Source: an uncultured Clostridia bacterium (lineage in GTDB: Bacteria; Bacillota; Clostridia; Oscillospirales; Ruminococcaceae). From it: a DNA stretch of 64,000 bases. Where the stretch lies: the NCBI GenBank assembly GCA_946498095.1, contig CAMMMX010000002.1:1-64000 (forward strand), in the 5' to 3' direction. The notes below the pieces were generated by a model that searched no databases, was not told the origin of the DNA, and saw nothing but the letters and a program-made list of their open reading frames with translations. Of the stretch, positions 52,507 through 61,372 are shown in pieces (the first letter of the stretch is position 1; each line of letters starts with the position of its first letter). A program made the translations under genes and the position numbers.

Positions 52507-52890
52507 ATGTTAAAGACGATTCATACGAATCAGGCTCCTGAAGCGATCGGTCCCTATTCACAGGCAGTGGTATATGGGTCTACCTTGTATACCTCCGGAC
52601 AAATCGCCATCAATCCGTCAACTGGAAAAGTAGAAGAGGACACCATTGAGGGACAGGCTAGGCAAGTGATGAAAAATCTATCAGCTGTTCTGCAGGCTGC
52701 GGGGACGGACTTCAACAATGTTGTCAAGACAACCTGCTACCTGAAGGACATGGCTGATTTTGCCGCCTTCAATGAAATCTATGCAGAGTATTTCGTCTCT
52801 AAACCCGCGCGTTCCTGCGTTGCGGCCAAGGCGTTGCCCAAGGACGTTCTGGTCGAGGTAGAGCTGATAGCGGCGATTGAGGAAGCTTGA
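52507..52890 (+). CDS. ridA: RidA family enamine/imine deaminase
   Basis: A 127-residue trimeric enzyme that hydrolyses enamine/imine intermediates of PLP enzymes. Signatures: APEAIGPYSQAVVYG at the N-terminus and the conserved Arg in PARSCVAAKALPKDVLVEVE (key Arg). ATG 52507 with AAAGGAGAGG upstream; the preceding TTG 52504 is less likely. Coupled by genome context to ilvA. Confidence 0.96.
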   Translation: MLKTIHTNQAPEAIGPYSQAVVYGSTLYTSGQIAINPSTGKVEEDTIEGQARQVMKNLSAVLQAAGTDFNNVVKTTCYLKDMADFAAFNEIYAEYFVSKPARSCVAAKALPKDVLVEVELIAAIEEA

Positions 52891-52971
52891 AGTTCCGGGT
52901 ATAGGCGCTTTTTGAGGCAATTCCGACTCGGTTTCATCTGCACGGAAAAGCCTTCGGCAAATGGCGGGAAC

Positions 52972-53012
52972 AAAAAAGTCAGGACATTCCAAACAGAACG
53001 TTCTGACTTTTT
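52972..53012 (+). terminator. intrinsic terminator
   Basis: AAAAAAGTCAGGAC pairs with GTTCTGACTTTTT (one G-U pair). Ends ilvA-ridA. Confidence 0.75.
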
Positions 53013-53057
53013 CATTTGGGGAAAGGATACGGAGGCAGAAAAAGGGGAGCTTTGGAT

Positions 53058-53708
53058 TTAACGAAGCAAAGAGAGAAGCATCGGCAAGAGATCTGACGGT
53101 TGCTTGACCTGATGAGCACAGGGGCGCATTTCCTCGGGCGCGTAGCCGTACAGGCAGCCGATAAAAGGGATGCCGTTGAAGTCAGCGGCGTTTTTGTCAA
53201 AGATACGGTCGCCAACCATGACGGCTTTTTCCGGGGAAATGTGGGTCAGGAGCAGCTTTAAGGTGTCATTCTTCGTCAGACCATCCAGCAGGGGCTGGCG
53301 ATCGTCGATCTTTTCTTTTAGGCCCAGTGCGGTGAGAACGGTGTCGATGTAGGAGAGGGAGGCGTTGGAGCAGACCGCCGTTCGTATCCCGTTCGCATGC
53401 AAATCGTCAAGCATCTGCGGCACGCCGGCGAAGGGACGCCCCAGTTTTCCAATCGTTTCCCGTTCGTATGCGGCGACCCTGTCATGGTAGGCCTGCGCTG
53501 TCACAGGATCGACGCCCGGCATCAGATCTTGTACATAATCGCAGCCCCGTGCGCCGTAGCAGGCGATGATATCCGCGTCCGTGCGGTTGGTTACGCCGAA
53601 TTCGGCAAGCACGCGTTTATGTGCGGGAACAGAATAAAGGTGCGTCTGGTTTAACGTGCCGTCAAGGTCGAAGACGGCTAGACGAATGTGACTTGTCAAG
53701 ACAACCAT
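53058..53708 (-). CDS. HAD-superfamily phosphatase (Gph-like)
   Basis: A 216-residue phosphatase with the HAD motifs LAVFDLDGTLNQT (DxDGT), VCSNAS (motif II Ser region), the Lys in GLTKND and VMVGDRIFDKNAAD (motif IV). The size and cap resemble phosphoglycolate phosphatase and related enzymes. Starts with ATG 53708; a TTG 9 bases later would suit the AAAGG spacing better. Substrate unknown; cytoplasmic. Confidence 0.88.
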   Translation of the reverse strand: MVVLTSHIRLAVFDLDGTLNQTHLYSVPAHKRVLAEFGVTNRTDADIIACYGARGCDYVQDLMPGVDPVTAQAYHDRVAAYERETIGKLGRPFAGVPQMLDDLHANGIRTAVCSNASLSYIDTVLTALGLKEKIDDRQPLLDGLTKNDTLKLLLTHISPEKAVMVGDRIFDKNAADFNGIPFIGCLYGYAPEEMRPCAHQVKQPSDLLPMLLSLLR

Positions 53709-53992
53709 CCTTTGCAGATTGTTCGGGGGCTGCGGCTGCCTCCTGTTGAGGACAGGGAAAGGCTCCCGTTTTTCATTCACTGTGAATTTATTATACCATA
53801 AAATAACCGGCAAGGGAACTATTGGTGTATCAAAGGGGATCAGTCATTGCCCCGAGAAAATACAATGGATGCAACAAGAAAAAGGATGTCGAGTTGCACA
53901 GTGGCCGTGTGGGAGGTTACCGGCGCAGATAAACCCTTGTGTATCTGCGATAGACTGGATACGGCATGTAATAAGGAAAGGTGGAAGCGAAA

Positions 53993-54550
53993 ATGAGTCA
54001 AGAAATCAGGCTTCGGACAGAGGAGTTACGGGACGCTGGCGCGTCTTTGCGTGTGCTGGACAAGGTGTTGTTGACTGGGACTGTTTACACGGCGCGGGAC
54101 GCAGCGCATAAAAGGATATTTGCTTTGCTGGAGGAGGGCAAGCCGCTCCCCTTTGATATAGCAGGTGCTTGTATCTATTATGCAGGGCCTACAGGGACGC
54201 CGCCAGGGCTGGCGATTGGCTCCTGTGGGCCGACAACATCGGGGCGGATGGATCCATATGCGCCTCGTCTGCTTGACATGGGGCTGGCGGCGATGATTGG
54301 AAAAGGGGAACGAAATGCTGCGGTATGTGACGCCATCCAGCGTAACCATGCGGTGTATTTCTGTGCGATCGGCGGTGCGGGGGCACTTGCTTGCAAAGCG
54401 ATTAAGCGCTGCGACGTTATCGCGTTCGAGGATCTTGGCTGCGAATCGGTCAAACGCCTGCAGGTCGAGGACTTTCCGGTCGTTGTGGCGACTGATTGTA
54501 CCGGTGGGAACATTTTTACGCAGGGGCGCGCCCAGTATGCGTCTGTGTAA
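53993..54550 (+). CDS. fumarase/L-tartrate dehydratase-type beta subunit
   Basis: A 185-residue protein of the Fe-S hydro-lyase beta-domain family (fumarase B C-terminal, TtdB). Seen: VLLTGTVYTARDAAHKRI, CIYYAGPTGTPPG and SCGPTTSGRMDPY near 90, then the tail IGKGERN and CKAIKR. Active enzymes need an alpha subunit holding the 4Fe-4S cluster; no alpha gene precedes it here and the 180 bases upstream show no relic of one. So it is either an orphan subunit or pairs with a distant alpha. ATG 53993 suits AGGAAAGG better than GTG 53981. Confidence 0.85.
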   Translation: MSQEIRLRTEELRDAGASLRVLDKVLLTGTVYTARDAAHKRIFALLEEGKPLPFDIAGACIYYAGPTGTPPGLAIGSCGPTTSGRMDPYAPRLLDMGLAAMIGKGERNAAVCDAIQRNHAVYFCAIGGAGALACKAIKRCDVIAFEDLGCESVKRLQVEDFPVVVATDCTGGNIFTQGRAQYASV

Positions 54551-54609
54551 AGTGTGGAATAGGTTTTTAGGGACGGCAAAATAAAAGAAGAAATTGAGGT
54601 TACTTATAG

Positions 54610-55995
54610 ATGCAACCAATCATTCGTGAAAAGGGGTTCTATCGGGATGTTTTTGCCATCATGATCCCGATTGCGCTGCAAAATCTAATTGTTTTCGGCA
54701 TCAACATGATGGATACCGTGATGCTTGGCGCGGTAGGCGAGACCCAAATCTCTGCGTCGGCACTGGCCAACCAGCCTTTCTTTATCTTTACGCTGGTGGT
54801 ATTCGGTCTTGCGGCGGGCGCCTCGGTGCTGGCATCCCAATACTGGGGGAAAGGCGACATACGGACGGTCAAAAAGGTCATTTCCATTGTCGTGGATACG
54901 GCCTTGGTCGCATCGGTTCTTTTTGCAGTAGCGGCTTTTATCTTTGCGCCGCAGATCATGCGATTTTACACCAAAGAAGAAGCCGTCATCCTTGAGGGCG
55001 TCAAATACATGCGCATTATCGCTTTCTCTTATTTCTTTTACGGTACATCCAACGTTTTTCTCACAACGCTCCGAAGCGTGGAAACCGTAAAAATTTCGGT
55101 ATTGGTGACGCTTACCTCTTTTGCCACCAACGTTTTTCTCAACTGGGTTTTGATATTCGGTCATTTGGGCATGCCAAAGCTGGGGATCCGTGGCGCGGCG
55201 ATTGCGACACTGATTGCCCGTATCTGCGAGTTCGCCATTACTTGGATATACGCTTTTTTCATCGATAAGAAGCTGCGTTTCCGGTTCCGGGAACTGTTTT
55301 CCTTTGATTTGTGGCTGGTAAAGGACTATTTCCGTTATAGCCTGCCTGTCGTAGCCAATGAAGTGATATGGTCCCTGGCTACAACGATGCAATCCGCCGT
55401 GTTGGGGCAGATCAGTTCGCAGGCGGTGGCGGCTAATTCGATAAACAGCGTTCTGTCCCAGCTGACGACGGTTTTCATCTTCGGAATTGCCAACGCCTCC
55501 TGCGTATTAATTGGCAAGACAATTGGGGAACAGAAGTATGATCGCGCGAGGCGGATGGCGTTTACCTTTGTCCTATGGAGCGTGGTCATAGGGCTGGCGG
55601 CGGGAATCATTACTTTCCTGCTGCGGGATGTCGTCGTACAGTTTTATAATGTGCCGGATGCGACCAAGCAACTGGCATCCCGTCTGGTCGTGTCAAACGC
55701 CTTCATTGTCTTCTTTGTGTCCATGTCCTCACTGTCGATTATGGGGCCGCTCCGTGCAGGCGGGGATACCCGCTTTTGCTTAGCGATGGAAATGCTATCG
55801 CTGTGGTGCTTTGCTGTTCCGGCGGGGGCGATTGCCGGGCTTGTCCTTAGGTGGCCGGTGCCAATCGTTTATTTTATCTTGCGTTCCGATGAGATCATCA
55901 AAGCGTTTTTTGCAATCACCCGCATTTTACGCAATCGTTGGCTGCGAAACGTCACAAGAGACGTAGAGCCTTCTACGGCGCTCCCGGCTGAATAA
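54610..55995 (+). CDS. MATE-family efflux transporter
   Basis: A 461-residue 12-helix antiporter. Motifs are MIPIALQNLIVFGINMMDT at the start, SVLASQYWGKGD and GPLRAGGDTRF in the second half. Inner membrane; substrate unknown. Starts 59 bases after the fumarase-type subunit and may be read from the same transcript. No regulator is adjacent. Distinct in sequence from the other two MATE proteins here. Confidence 0.92.
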   Translation: MQPIIREKGFYRDVFAIMIPIALQNLIVFGINMMDTVMLGAVGETQISASALANQPFFIFTLVVFGLAAGASVLASQYWGKGDIRTVKKVISIVVDTALVASVLFAVAAFIFAPQIMRFYTKEEAVILEGVKYMRIIAFSYFFYGTSNVFLTTLRSVETVKISVLVTLTSFATNVFLNWVLIFGHLGMPKLGIRGAAIATLIARICEFAITWIYAFFIDKKLRFRFRELFSFDLWLVKDYFRYSLPVVANEVIWSLATTMQSAVLGQISSQAVAANSINSVLSQLTTVFIFGIANASCVLIGKTIGEQKYDRARRMAFTFVLWSVVIGLAAGIITFLLRDVVVQFYNVPDATKQLASRLVVSNAFIVFFVSMSSLSIMGPLRAGGDTRFCLAMEMLSLWCFAVPAGAIAGLVLRWPVPIVYFILRSDEIIKAFFAITRILRNRWLRNVTRDVEPSTALPAE

Positions 55996-56342
55996 GTACA
56001 GGCAGAGAGCTCTTCCGTAGCATCGATGCGACGGTTTGCTTGCTTGAAAGGAGGAAGGGAGAGCCGTCGCCCTTGATTCTCCGAAACAGCGGGTAGCCCT
56101 CGGTCTGTGTGGGTGTTTTCAACTGGTACGATGGTTATCCTTCCCGTAGCCGGGCAGCGTCATCTGCGCCAGCGTTCCCAGCATTTTTTCGTGCGTGGTG
56201 TAAGCGGGGAATCCCTTTTCTGATATCCTCAAACAAAATGAGAAATGGTGGCACATCTACCCGGTTGCCGGCCTTGTGCGTCCGGGACGATGGACATGGA
56301 GCGGGCATACAACCCTCAGGTTGCATGCCCGTTCAACTTCAT
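55996..56342. other. intergenic stretch with a hairpin
   Basis: No gene is supported. At 56302-56331 CGGGCATACAACC pairs with GGTTGCATGCCCG (one mismatch), between the convergent MATE genes, with no T-run. The rest shows only short frames without ribosome binding sites. Confidence 0.5.
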
Positions 56343-57695
56343 CTATACGGCTGCGTCGGGTTTTTTCAATTCATGGCGCAGCTTTTTTAGAATTATCAAC
56401 GATAGAATAGCAGCCAGAATAGAAGTCCCTGCGAAATTCAGCCAGATCCCTGTCAGACCCAACGGCCACAGCGCCCCCACCAGAATCACAGGGAAAAGAA
56501 GCGCGGTGGATACCGAAATCAGGGAAGCGGGCAGGGGCTTTTCGATCGCCAGCATATAGCTCTGCGTCGCAAAGGAGAACCAGCGTGTGAGGTAGGTAAG
56601 GCTGAAAAGCTGCAACGCGCCGACAGAAATACGCAGAATTTCATTGCTAACGTTGGCCACAAATAATTTCGTAATTTGTGCCGGAAACAGAGCAATCACA
56701 ATGACCGACAACAGGGAAACGATGCCGCTTGCAATAAAGCAGCATTTTTCAATCGCTCGTACTCTGGAAAATTTTTGCGCACCCCAGTTATATCCCACCG
56801 CCGGCTGGAGAGAGTCGCACATCCCATACAAGAGCGGTTGGATGAACCCATCTGCAAACATTAAAATTCCGTAAACAGAGACAGCTGTCTCGCCGCCCAA
56901 ATGAACTAAAATGGCGTTCATCAAGATGGATGTGATTCTGCCTGCGATGTTATTCAAAAAATTCGGGCTTCCGCAAGCGATGATTTGCCGTATCATTTTC
57001 CCTTGAAAACGTGGCTTACAAAACCGAAGCAGCGTGATTCCACGGAAAAAGGGAATAAAGGCGATCACGGCGCAAATAAGCATACCACAGCAGGTCGCCA
57101 AAGCGGCTCCCCAGATCCCCCAACGGAATACACCCAGGAACAAAAATTCTAGAACAGCGCTTAAAACGGACATGAGGATATTTAAAAACATACTGCCGCG
57201 TATGAACCCGCAAATCCGCAGGTAATTATCCGCTGCAAAGATAATGGTTGTTAGCGGTGAGCAAATGGCATAGACGCGCAGGTATTGGACCGCTAGATCG
57301 GCAAATTCCCCTTTGGCTCCCATGAGCTGTATCAGCCACGGTGCAGATGCAAACAAAATACTTCCGATGAGTACACCTGCGCCAATAATCATCAGGCAGG
57401 CGCAGGTGAAAATGTTGTTTGCTTCCTGTTCCTGCTTTTTTCCCAGGCAGACGGAAATGGGAACGGCTGATCCGACGCCGATCAAATCTGCCAGGGAGAA
57501 GTTGATAATCACAAACGGCATGGCAAGATTGAGAGCGGCGAAAGCCGTCGTACCTAGAAATTGGCCGACAAAAATGCCGTCAAGGGTCTGATAAAGCGCC
57601 GAAGCCAGCATGCTGATGGCGCCGGGGATAGAGGCCAGAAAGAAAAGCTTCAGCGGCGGTGTTTTCGAGAATAAAACAGTGGAATTCATACACAT
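56343..57695 (-). CDS. MATE-family efflux transporter (MarR-linked)
   Basis: A 450-residue 12-helix antiporter with LFFLASIPGAISMLASALYQ near the N-terminus, LADLIGVGSAVPISVCLGKK (typical of the BmrA/MepA-like branch) and GCMLICAVIAF helices. Located 102 bases downstream of a MarR regulator on the same strand. The pair resembles mepR-mepA, a multidrug efflux module. ATG 57695 with AAAGGAAA upstream. Confidence 0.92.
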   Translation of the reverse strand: MCMNSTVLFSKTPPLKLFFLASIPGAISMLASALYQTLDGIFVGQFLGTTAFAALNLAMPFVIINFSLADLIGVGSAVPISVCLGKKQEQEANNIFTCACLMIIGAGVLIGSILFASAPWLIQLMGAKGEFADLAVQYLRVYAICSPLTTIIFAADNYLRICGFIRGSMFLNILMSVLSAVLEFLFLGVFRWGIWGAALATCCGMLICAVIAFIPFFRGITLLRFCKPRFQGKMIRQIIACGSPNFLNNIAGRITSILMNAILVHLGGETAVSVYGILMFADGFIQPLLYGMCDSLQPAVGYNWGAQKFSRVRAIEKCCFIASGIVSLLSVIVIALFPAQITKLFVANVSNEILRISVGALQLFSLTYLTRWFSFATQSYMLAIEKPLPASLISVSTALLFPVILVGALWPLGLTGIWLNFAGTSILAAILSLIILKKLRHELKKPDAAV

Positions 57696-57797
57696 TCATT
57701 TTTCCTTTCCATGATTCCTGTTGGAACTGCCAATGAGCATTCATGGCGTTGTATTCCAGCGCGTGCGGGAGATGATTTTCCCATGCGCATTGGCTGC

Positions 57798-58235
57798 TCA
57801 ATTGACTTCGTTCCTCAGAAGCTCTACATATTTTTTGGTTAGGGACAGCAAAGCGGTTCGTTCCTCTTTCTTCAATCCTTGAAAAGCTTTTCGTTCAGCG
57901 AGAATCAGAGGGGAAATGACCGCTTGAGCAGTTTCTTTCCCTTTTGCGGTCAGAACAATCCATTTGTTTTTTTGGTTGCCAGGAATCGAAGCCAGCGTAA
58001 TCAGTCCCTGTTTTTCCAGATTTTTTAAAGCAGAATTAATCGTCTGCGGCGGATAGTGCCAGGCTGAGCAGAGCTCCCTTTGCGTATATACGGTATCGTC
58101 TTCATAAAGGGAGTACATCAGCCACAACGCCGTGTCTGACACGCCTTCCTTTTTGGCATATAAGTGGTAGATTTCATCTATTTCCTTGTAAAGCTGATTG
58201 TAAGCAGCAAGCGGATCGGTTGTTTGTTTTTTCAT
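57798..58235 (-). CDS. MarR-family transcriptional regulator
   Basis: A 145-residue winged-helix repressor. The helix-turn-helix is YTQRELCSAWHYPPQTINSALKNL followed by the wing (key residues Q-T-I-N); flanking helices form the dimer. AGG upstream (GGAGG, 5 bases). It is the first gene of the regulator-MATE operon, with two operator-like repeats overlapping its own promoter. Ligand unknown; MepR-like role suggested by context. Confidence 0.9.
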   Translation of the reverse strand: MKKQTTDPLAAYNQLYKEIDEIYHLYAKKEGVSDTALWLMYSLYEDDTVYTQRELCSAWHYPPQTINSALKNLEKQGLITLASIPGNQKNKWIVLTAKGKETAQAVISPLILAERKAFQGLKKEERTALLSLTKKYVELLRNEVN

Positions 58236-58251
58236 AAAAACCTCCCTTTCA

Positions 58252-58263
58252 TCCGAAAACGGA
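58252..58263. promoter_or_regulatory. candidate MarR operator, copy 1
   Basis: TCCGAAAACGGA, an inverted repeat of TCCG/CGGA at the expected transcription start. Confidence 0.65.
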
Positions 58264-58271
58264 CAAATTGA

Positions 58272-58300
58272 ATTATAATCTGAAAGCGGATAATTGTCAA
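58272..58300 (-). promoter_or_regulatory. consensus sigma-A promoter of the MarR-MATE operon
   Basis: On the minus strand: TTGACA, exactly 17 bases, TATAAT. One operator copy lies inside the spacer. Confidence 0.9.
58279..58290. promoter_or_regulatory. candidate MarR operator, copy 2
   Basis: TCTGAAAGCGGA, 10 of 12 bases identical to copy 1 and 27 bases away, inside the promoter spacer. Confidence 0.65.
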
Positions 58301-58487
58301 GGAAAGAGAGAAGGTGTATGAAAAGGGTAGGATTGCAGCTAGAGTCTTCTGCACGCGCCAGTGATCCGTCAGCCGAGAATGTCTTTGCTGGTGTAAGAAG
58401 TTTGGAAAAATGAGGGTATTCTATAATGCCTCCATTTTTCAGTCGTACCGTTTTGCAGCGCCGCCCGCCTGTAAGGTCCTGACGGGA

Positions 58488-58516
58488 TTGTCAGATAGTT
58501 GGCTTTGTTGTATAAT
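58488..58516 (+). promoter_or_regulatory. sigma-A promoter of the aldo/keto reductase operon
   Basis: TTGTCA, 17 bases, TATAAT, 41 bases before the ATG at 58558. Confidence 0.88.
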
Positions 58517-58557
58517 GAAATCGATGCTTGATAAAGTTTGCAAGGAGGGAGAGACGG

Positions 58558-59709
58558 ATGGAATACAGGGTACTGGGGAGGACAGGGATCCGTGTCAGCG
58601 TCATCGGTATGGGCTGTGAGGGATTTGAAGGGAAATCCCCTTCGGATTGCGGGGAATTGCTTGATTTCGCGATGGAGAACGGCATCAGTTTTTTTGATAT
58701 GTATACCTCGAATCCTCAGGTGCGGCGTAATGTCGGAAGTGAGCTGGGAAGGTATCCGCGTGAAAGCTTTGCCGTTCAGGGGCATTTGTGCACCACATGG
58801 AAGGATGGACAGTACTGTCGCACGAGGAAAATCGAGGAGGTCCAGGCCTCTTTTGAGGAACTGTTGTCCAAGATGCGGCTGGATTTTGTCGACGTTGGCA
58901 TGATTCATTACTGTGACGACCGCGCCGATTTTGACCGTATTCTGAATGGCCCTATTGCTGCATACGCAGAGAAGCTGAAGGCTGCGGGCACAGTCGCTTG
59001 TATCGGGATGTCCACGCATAATCCGGATGTGGCTTTCCTGGCGGCGGATAGCGGCTTGATTGACGTCATCATGCTCAGCGTGAACCTCGCATATGACATG
59101 CTTCCGGCAAACGAAGACGTCAATGTCCTTTTTGAGGACGGTGTTTTTGATCGGGTATACGAGGGGATCGATCCTTTGCGGGAGCGTTTATACCGTGCCT
59201 GCCAGAATCAAGGAATCGCCATTACGGTGATGAAGCCTTTTGCGGGAGGATTGCTGCTGGACGGGAAACAGTCCCCCTTCGGAAAAGCGCTGACGCCGAC
59301 GCAGTGTATCAGTTACTGCCTCGATCGCCCCGCTGTCGTATCCGTCCTGGGTGGGATGGCGAGCCAGGAAGAGATAAAAGCGGCGGCGGCTTACTGTACC
59401 GCATCCGACAGCGAAAAGGATTACAGCGCGATACTTGCCTCAGCGCCCAAAAAGTCTTTTTCGGGGCACTGCATGTATTGCGGGCATTGTGCGCCCTGTA
59501 CCTCGCGTATCGACATTGCTGCGGTGAACAAGTACCTGGATTTGGCGCTGGCACAGGGCTTTGTCCCTGAGACGGTGCGGGATCATTACCGCTTGCTGGA
59601 ACATCATGCGGGCGAATGTACCGCCTGCGGGGCGTGTATGCGTAGATGTCCGTTCGGTACGGACGTAATTGGGAAAATGAAGCAGGCGGCACAGCTGTTT
59701 GGAAAATGA
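58558..59709 (+). CDS. 4Fe-4S aldo/keto reductase (first)
   Basis: A 383-residue protein joining an aldo/keto reductase barrel to a C-terminal ferredoxin-like domain. N-terminal MEYRVLGRTGIRVSVIGMGC and the substrate strand FDMYTSNPQVRRN; the active-site Tyr is in DMYTSNP rather than the usual tyrosine-rich loop. C-terminal cluster motifs are CMYCGHCAPC and CTACGACMRRCPF, so one to two 4Fe-4S clusters are likely. Such proteins are widespread in anaerobes with no known substrate. GGAGGGAGAGACGG before ATG 58558. First gene of the operon. Confidence 0.88.
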   Translation: MEYRVLGRTGIRVSVIGMGCEGFEGKSPSDCGELLDFAMENGISFFDMYTSNPQVRRNVGSELGRYPRESFAVQGHLCTTWKDGQYCRTRKIEEVQASFEELLSKMRLDFVDVGMIHYCDDRADFDRILNGPIAAYAEKLKAAGTVACIGMSTHNPDVAFLAADSGLIDVIMLSVNLAYDMLPANEDVNVLFEDGVFDRVYEGIDPLRERLYRACQNQGIAITVMKPFAGGLLLDGKQSPFGKALTPTQCISYCLDRPAVVSVLGGMASQEEIKAAAAYCTASDSEKDYSAILASAPKKSFSGHCMYCGHCAPCTSRIDIAAVNKYLDLALAQGFVPETVRDHYRLLEHHAGECTACGACMRRCPFGTDVIGKMKQAAQLFGK

Positions 59710-59743
59710 AGCGGCGGTCAACGCCGTCGGGTGAGGAGTTTAT

Positions 59744-60184
59744 ATGACAGACGATCTGAAAAAGGCCAAGGAGATATTACAAAACGGCACGGATACCTGC
59801 GTGCTGTGTAAAGCGGATAGGGTTTACCGCTGTACAGAAACCGGTATTCGGCCCATGATGCGGCTGTTATCGGACAAGGTGGAGATGGAAGGCTTTTCTG
59901 TCGCGGATAAAATTGTTGGGAAAGCGGCGGCGCTGCTGTTTGTCCTTGCCGGAATCAAAGAAGTGTATGCGCCTGTGATGAGCGAAGCGGCGGCGAGAAC
60001 GCTGTCGGAGCATGGGATCGCTTGGTATTGCGATACACAGGCTGAACGGATCATCAACCGCCAAGGGACGGATATCTGCCCGATGGAGAAAACCGTGCAG
60101 GATATTTCTGATCCGGAACAGGCATATGCTGCCCTTCAAAGGACGTTACAGGCTTTGTCACAGCGGAAGGAGAGTGGAAAATGA
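59744..60184 (+). CDS. DUF1893 protein
   Basis: A 146-residue protein with DKIVGKAAALLFVLAGIKEV, the DUF1893 core, and a terminal RIINRQGTDICPMEKTV where the CPME motif is conserved. No known function; relatives occur next to iron-sulfur proteins in anaerobes. It lies 34 bases after the first reductase and overlaps the next by 4 bases, so all three are co-expressed. Confidence 0.85.
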   Translation: MTDDLKKAKEILQNGTDTCVLCKADRVYRCTETGIRPMMRLLSDKVEMEGFSVADKIVGKAAALLFVLAGIKEVYAPVMSEAAARTLSEHGIAWYCDTQAERIINRQGTDICPMEKTVQDISDPEQAYAALQRTLQALSQRKESGK

Positions 60185-61299
60185 TGAAAAAACTGGGCTT
60201 TGGCTTGATGCGCCTGCCGCAGTTAGATCCAAACGACGCGGCGCGCATCGATATGGACGCAGTTTGTGAGATGGTGGATCTTTTTTTGGAGCGCGGATTC
60301 ACTTATTTTGATACAGCCTACATGTACCATAGCTTTCAAAGTGAAATTGCTTTGCGCGAGGCCGTGGTCAAGCGCCATCCCCGGGACAGTTTTACCGTGG
60401 CAACCAAACTGCCGGTGATGTTCCTCAAATCCCAGGAGGATATGGAACGGATTTTTAACGAACAACTAGAAAAATGTGGTGTGACATATTTCGATTATTA
60501 TCTCCTGCATAATCTCGGCGTAAGCCATTATGAGATTGCGAAAAAATACAATGCTTTTGACTTTATCCGTAGAAAAAAAGAGGAAGGAAAGATTCGTCAA
60601 ATCGGCTTTTCCTACCATGATAATGCGCAGCTGCTGGATGAGATCCTGACGGCGCATCCGGAAGTGGATTTTGTGCAATTGCAGATTAATTACCTGGACT
60701 GGGATAACGAAAGTATCCAGTCCGGCGCCTGCTATGAGGTGGCGGTCCGTCATCAAAAGCCTGTCATCGTCATGGAACCTGTCAAGGGTGGGACGCTGGC
60801 GCAGGTGCCGGCATCCGTTCAAGCGCTGTTTCAGGAAAGCCATCCGAACTGGACGCCGGCTTCCTGGGCAGTGCGCTATGCGGCCAGCTTGGACAACGTG
60901 TTTATGGTTCTGAGCGGTATGTCAGATATCGGGCAGTTACGGGACAATACAGAATACATGTGGGATTTCCATCCTTTGAGCCAACAGGAGCAAGACGTGG
61001 TCAAACGTGCGGCGGAGGAGATCCGCTCCTCGATTGCGATTCCCTGTACTGCCTGCGGCTATTGTGTCGACGGATGTCCGAAAAAAATCGCAATCCCCAA
61101 ATACTTCGCCTTGTACAATGCGGAAAAATTGTCGGAAAACAAAGGTTTTTCTACGCAGCGCGTTTACTACAGCAATTATATACGGCAGTTCGGCAAAGCG
61201 TCCGACTGTGTGGGCTGTAAACAGTGTGAACGTACCTGCCCTCAGCATATCCGGATTGCCGAGCTTCTACGGGAGGTAGCGTGTACCTTTGAGGGGTAA
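60181..61299 (+). CDS. 4Fe-4S aldo/keto reductase (second)
   Basis: A 372-residue protein with the same build as the first: aldo/keto reductase barrel from KKLGFGLMRLP with FDTAYMYHSFQSE (catalytic Asp and Tyr) and LLHNLG, then a C-terminal double 4Fe-4S domain, CTACGYCVDGCPKKI and CVGCKQCERTCPQHI. The two reductases are clearly paralogous in layout. Start ATG 60181 overlaps the DUF1893 stop. Substrate unknown. Confidence 0.9.
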   Translation: MMKKLGFGLMRLPQLDPNDAARIDMDAVCEMVDLFLERGFTYFDTAYMYHSFQSEIALREAVVKRHPRDSFTVATKLPVMFLKSQEDMERIFNEQLEKCGVTYFDYYLLHNLGVSHYEIAKKYNAFDFIRRKKEEGKIRQIGFSYHDNAQLLDEILTAHPEVDFVQLQINYLDWDNESIQSGACYEVAVRHQKPVIVMEPVKGGTLAQVPASVQALFQESHPNWTPASWAVRYAASLDNVFMVLSGMSDIGQLRDNTEYMWDFHPLSQQEQDVVKRAAEEIRSSIAIPCTACGYCVDGCPKKIAIPKYFALYNAEKLSENKGFSTQRVYYSNYIRQFGKASDCVGCKQCERTCPQHIRIAELLREVACTFEG

Positions 61300-61372
61300 G
61301 GGTATCCTGTAAGACGTCTTGAAAGAATGTGGAGCGATGTCAAGCGGCGGAAGAATGCCTTCCGCTGCTTTG

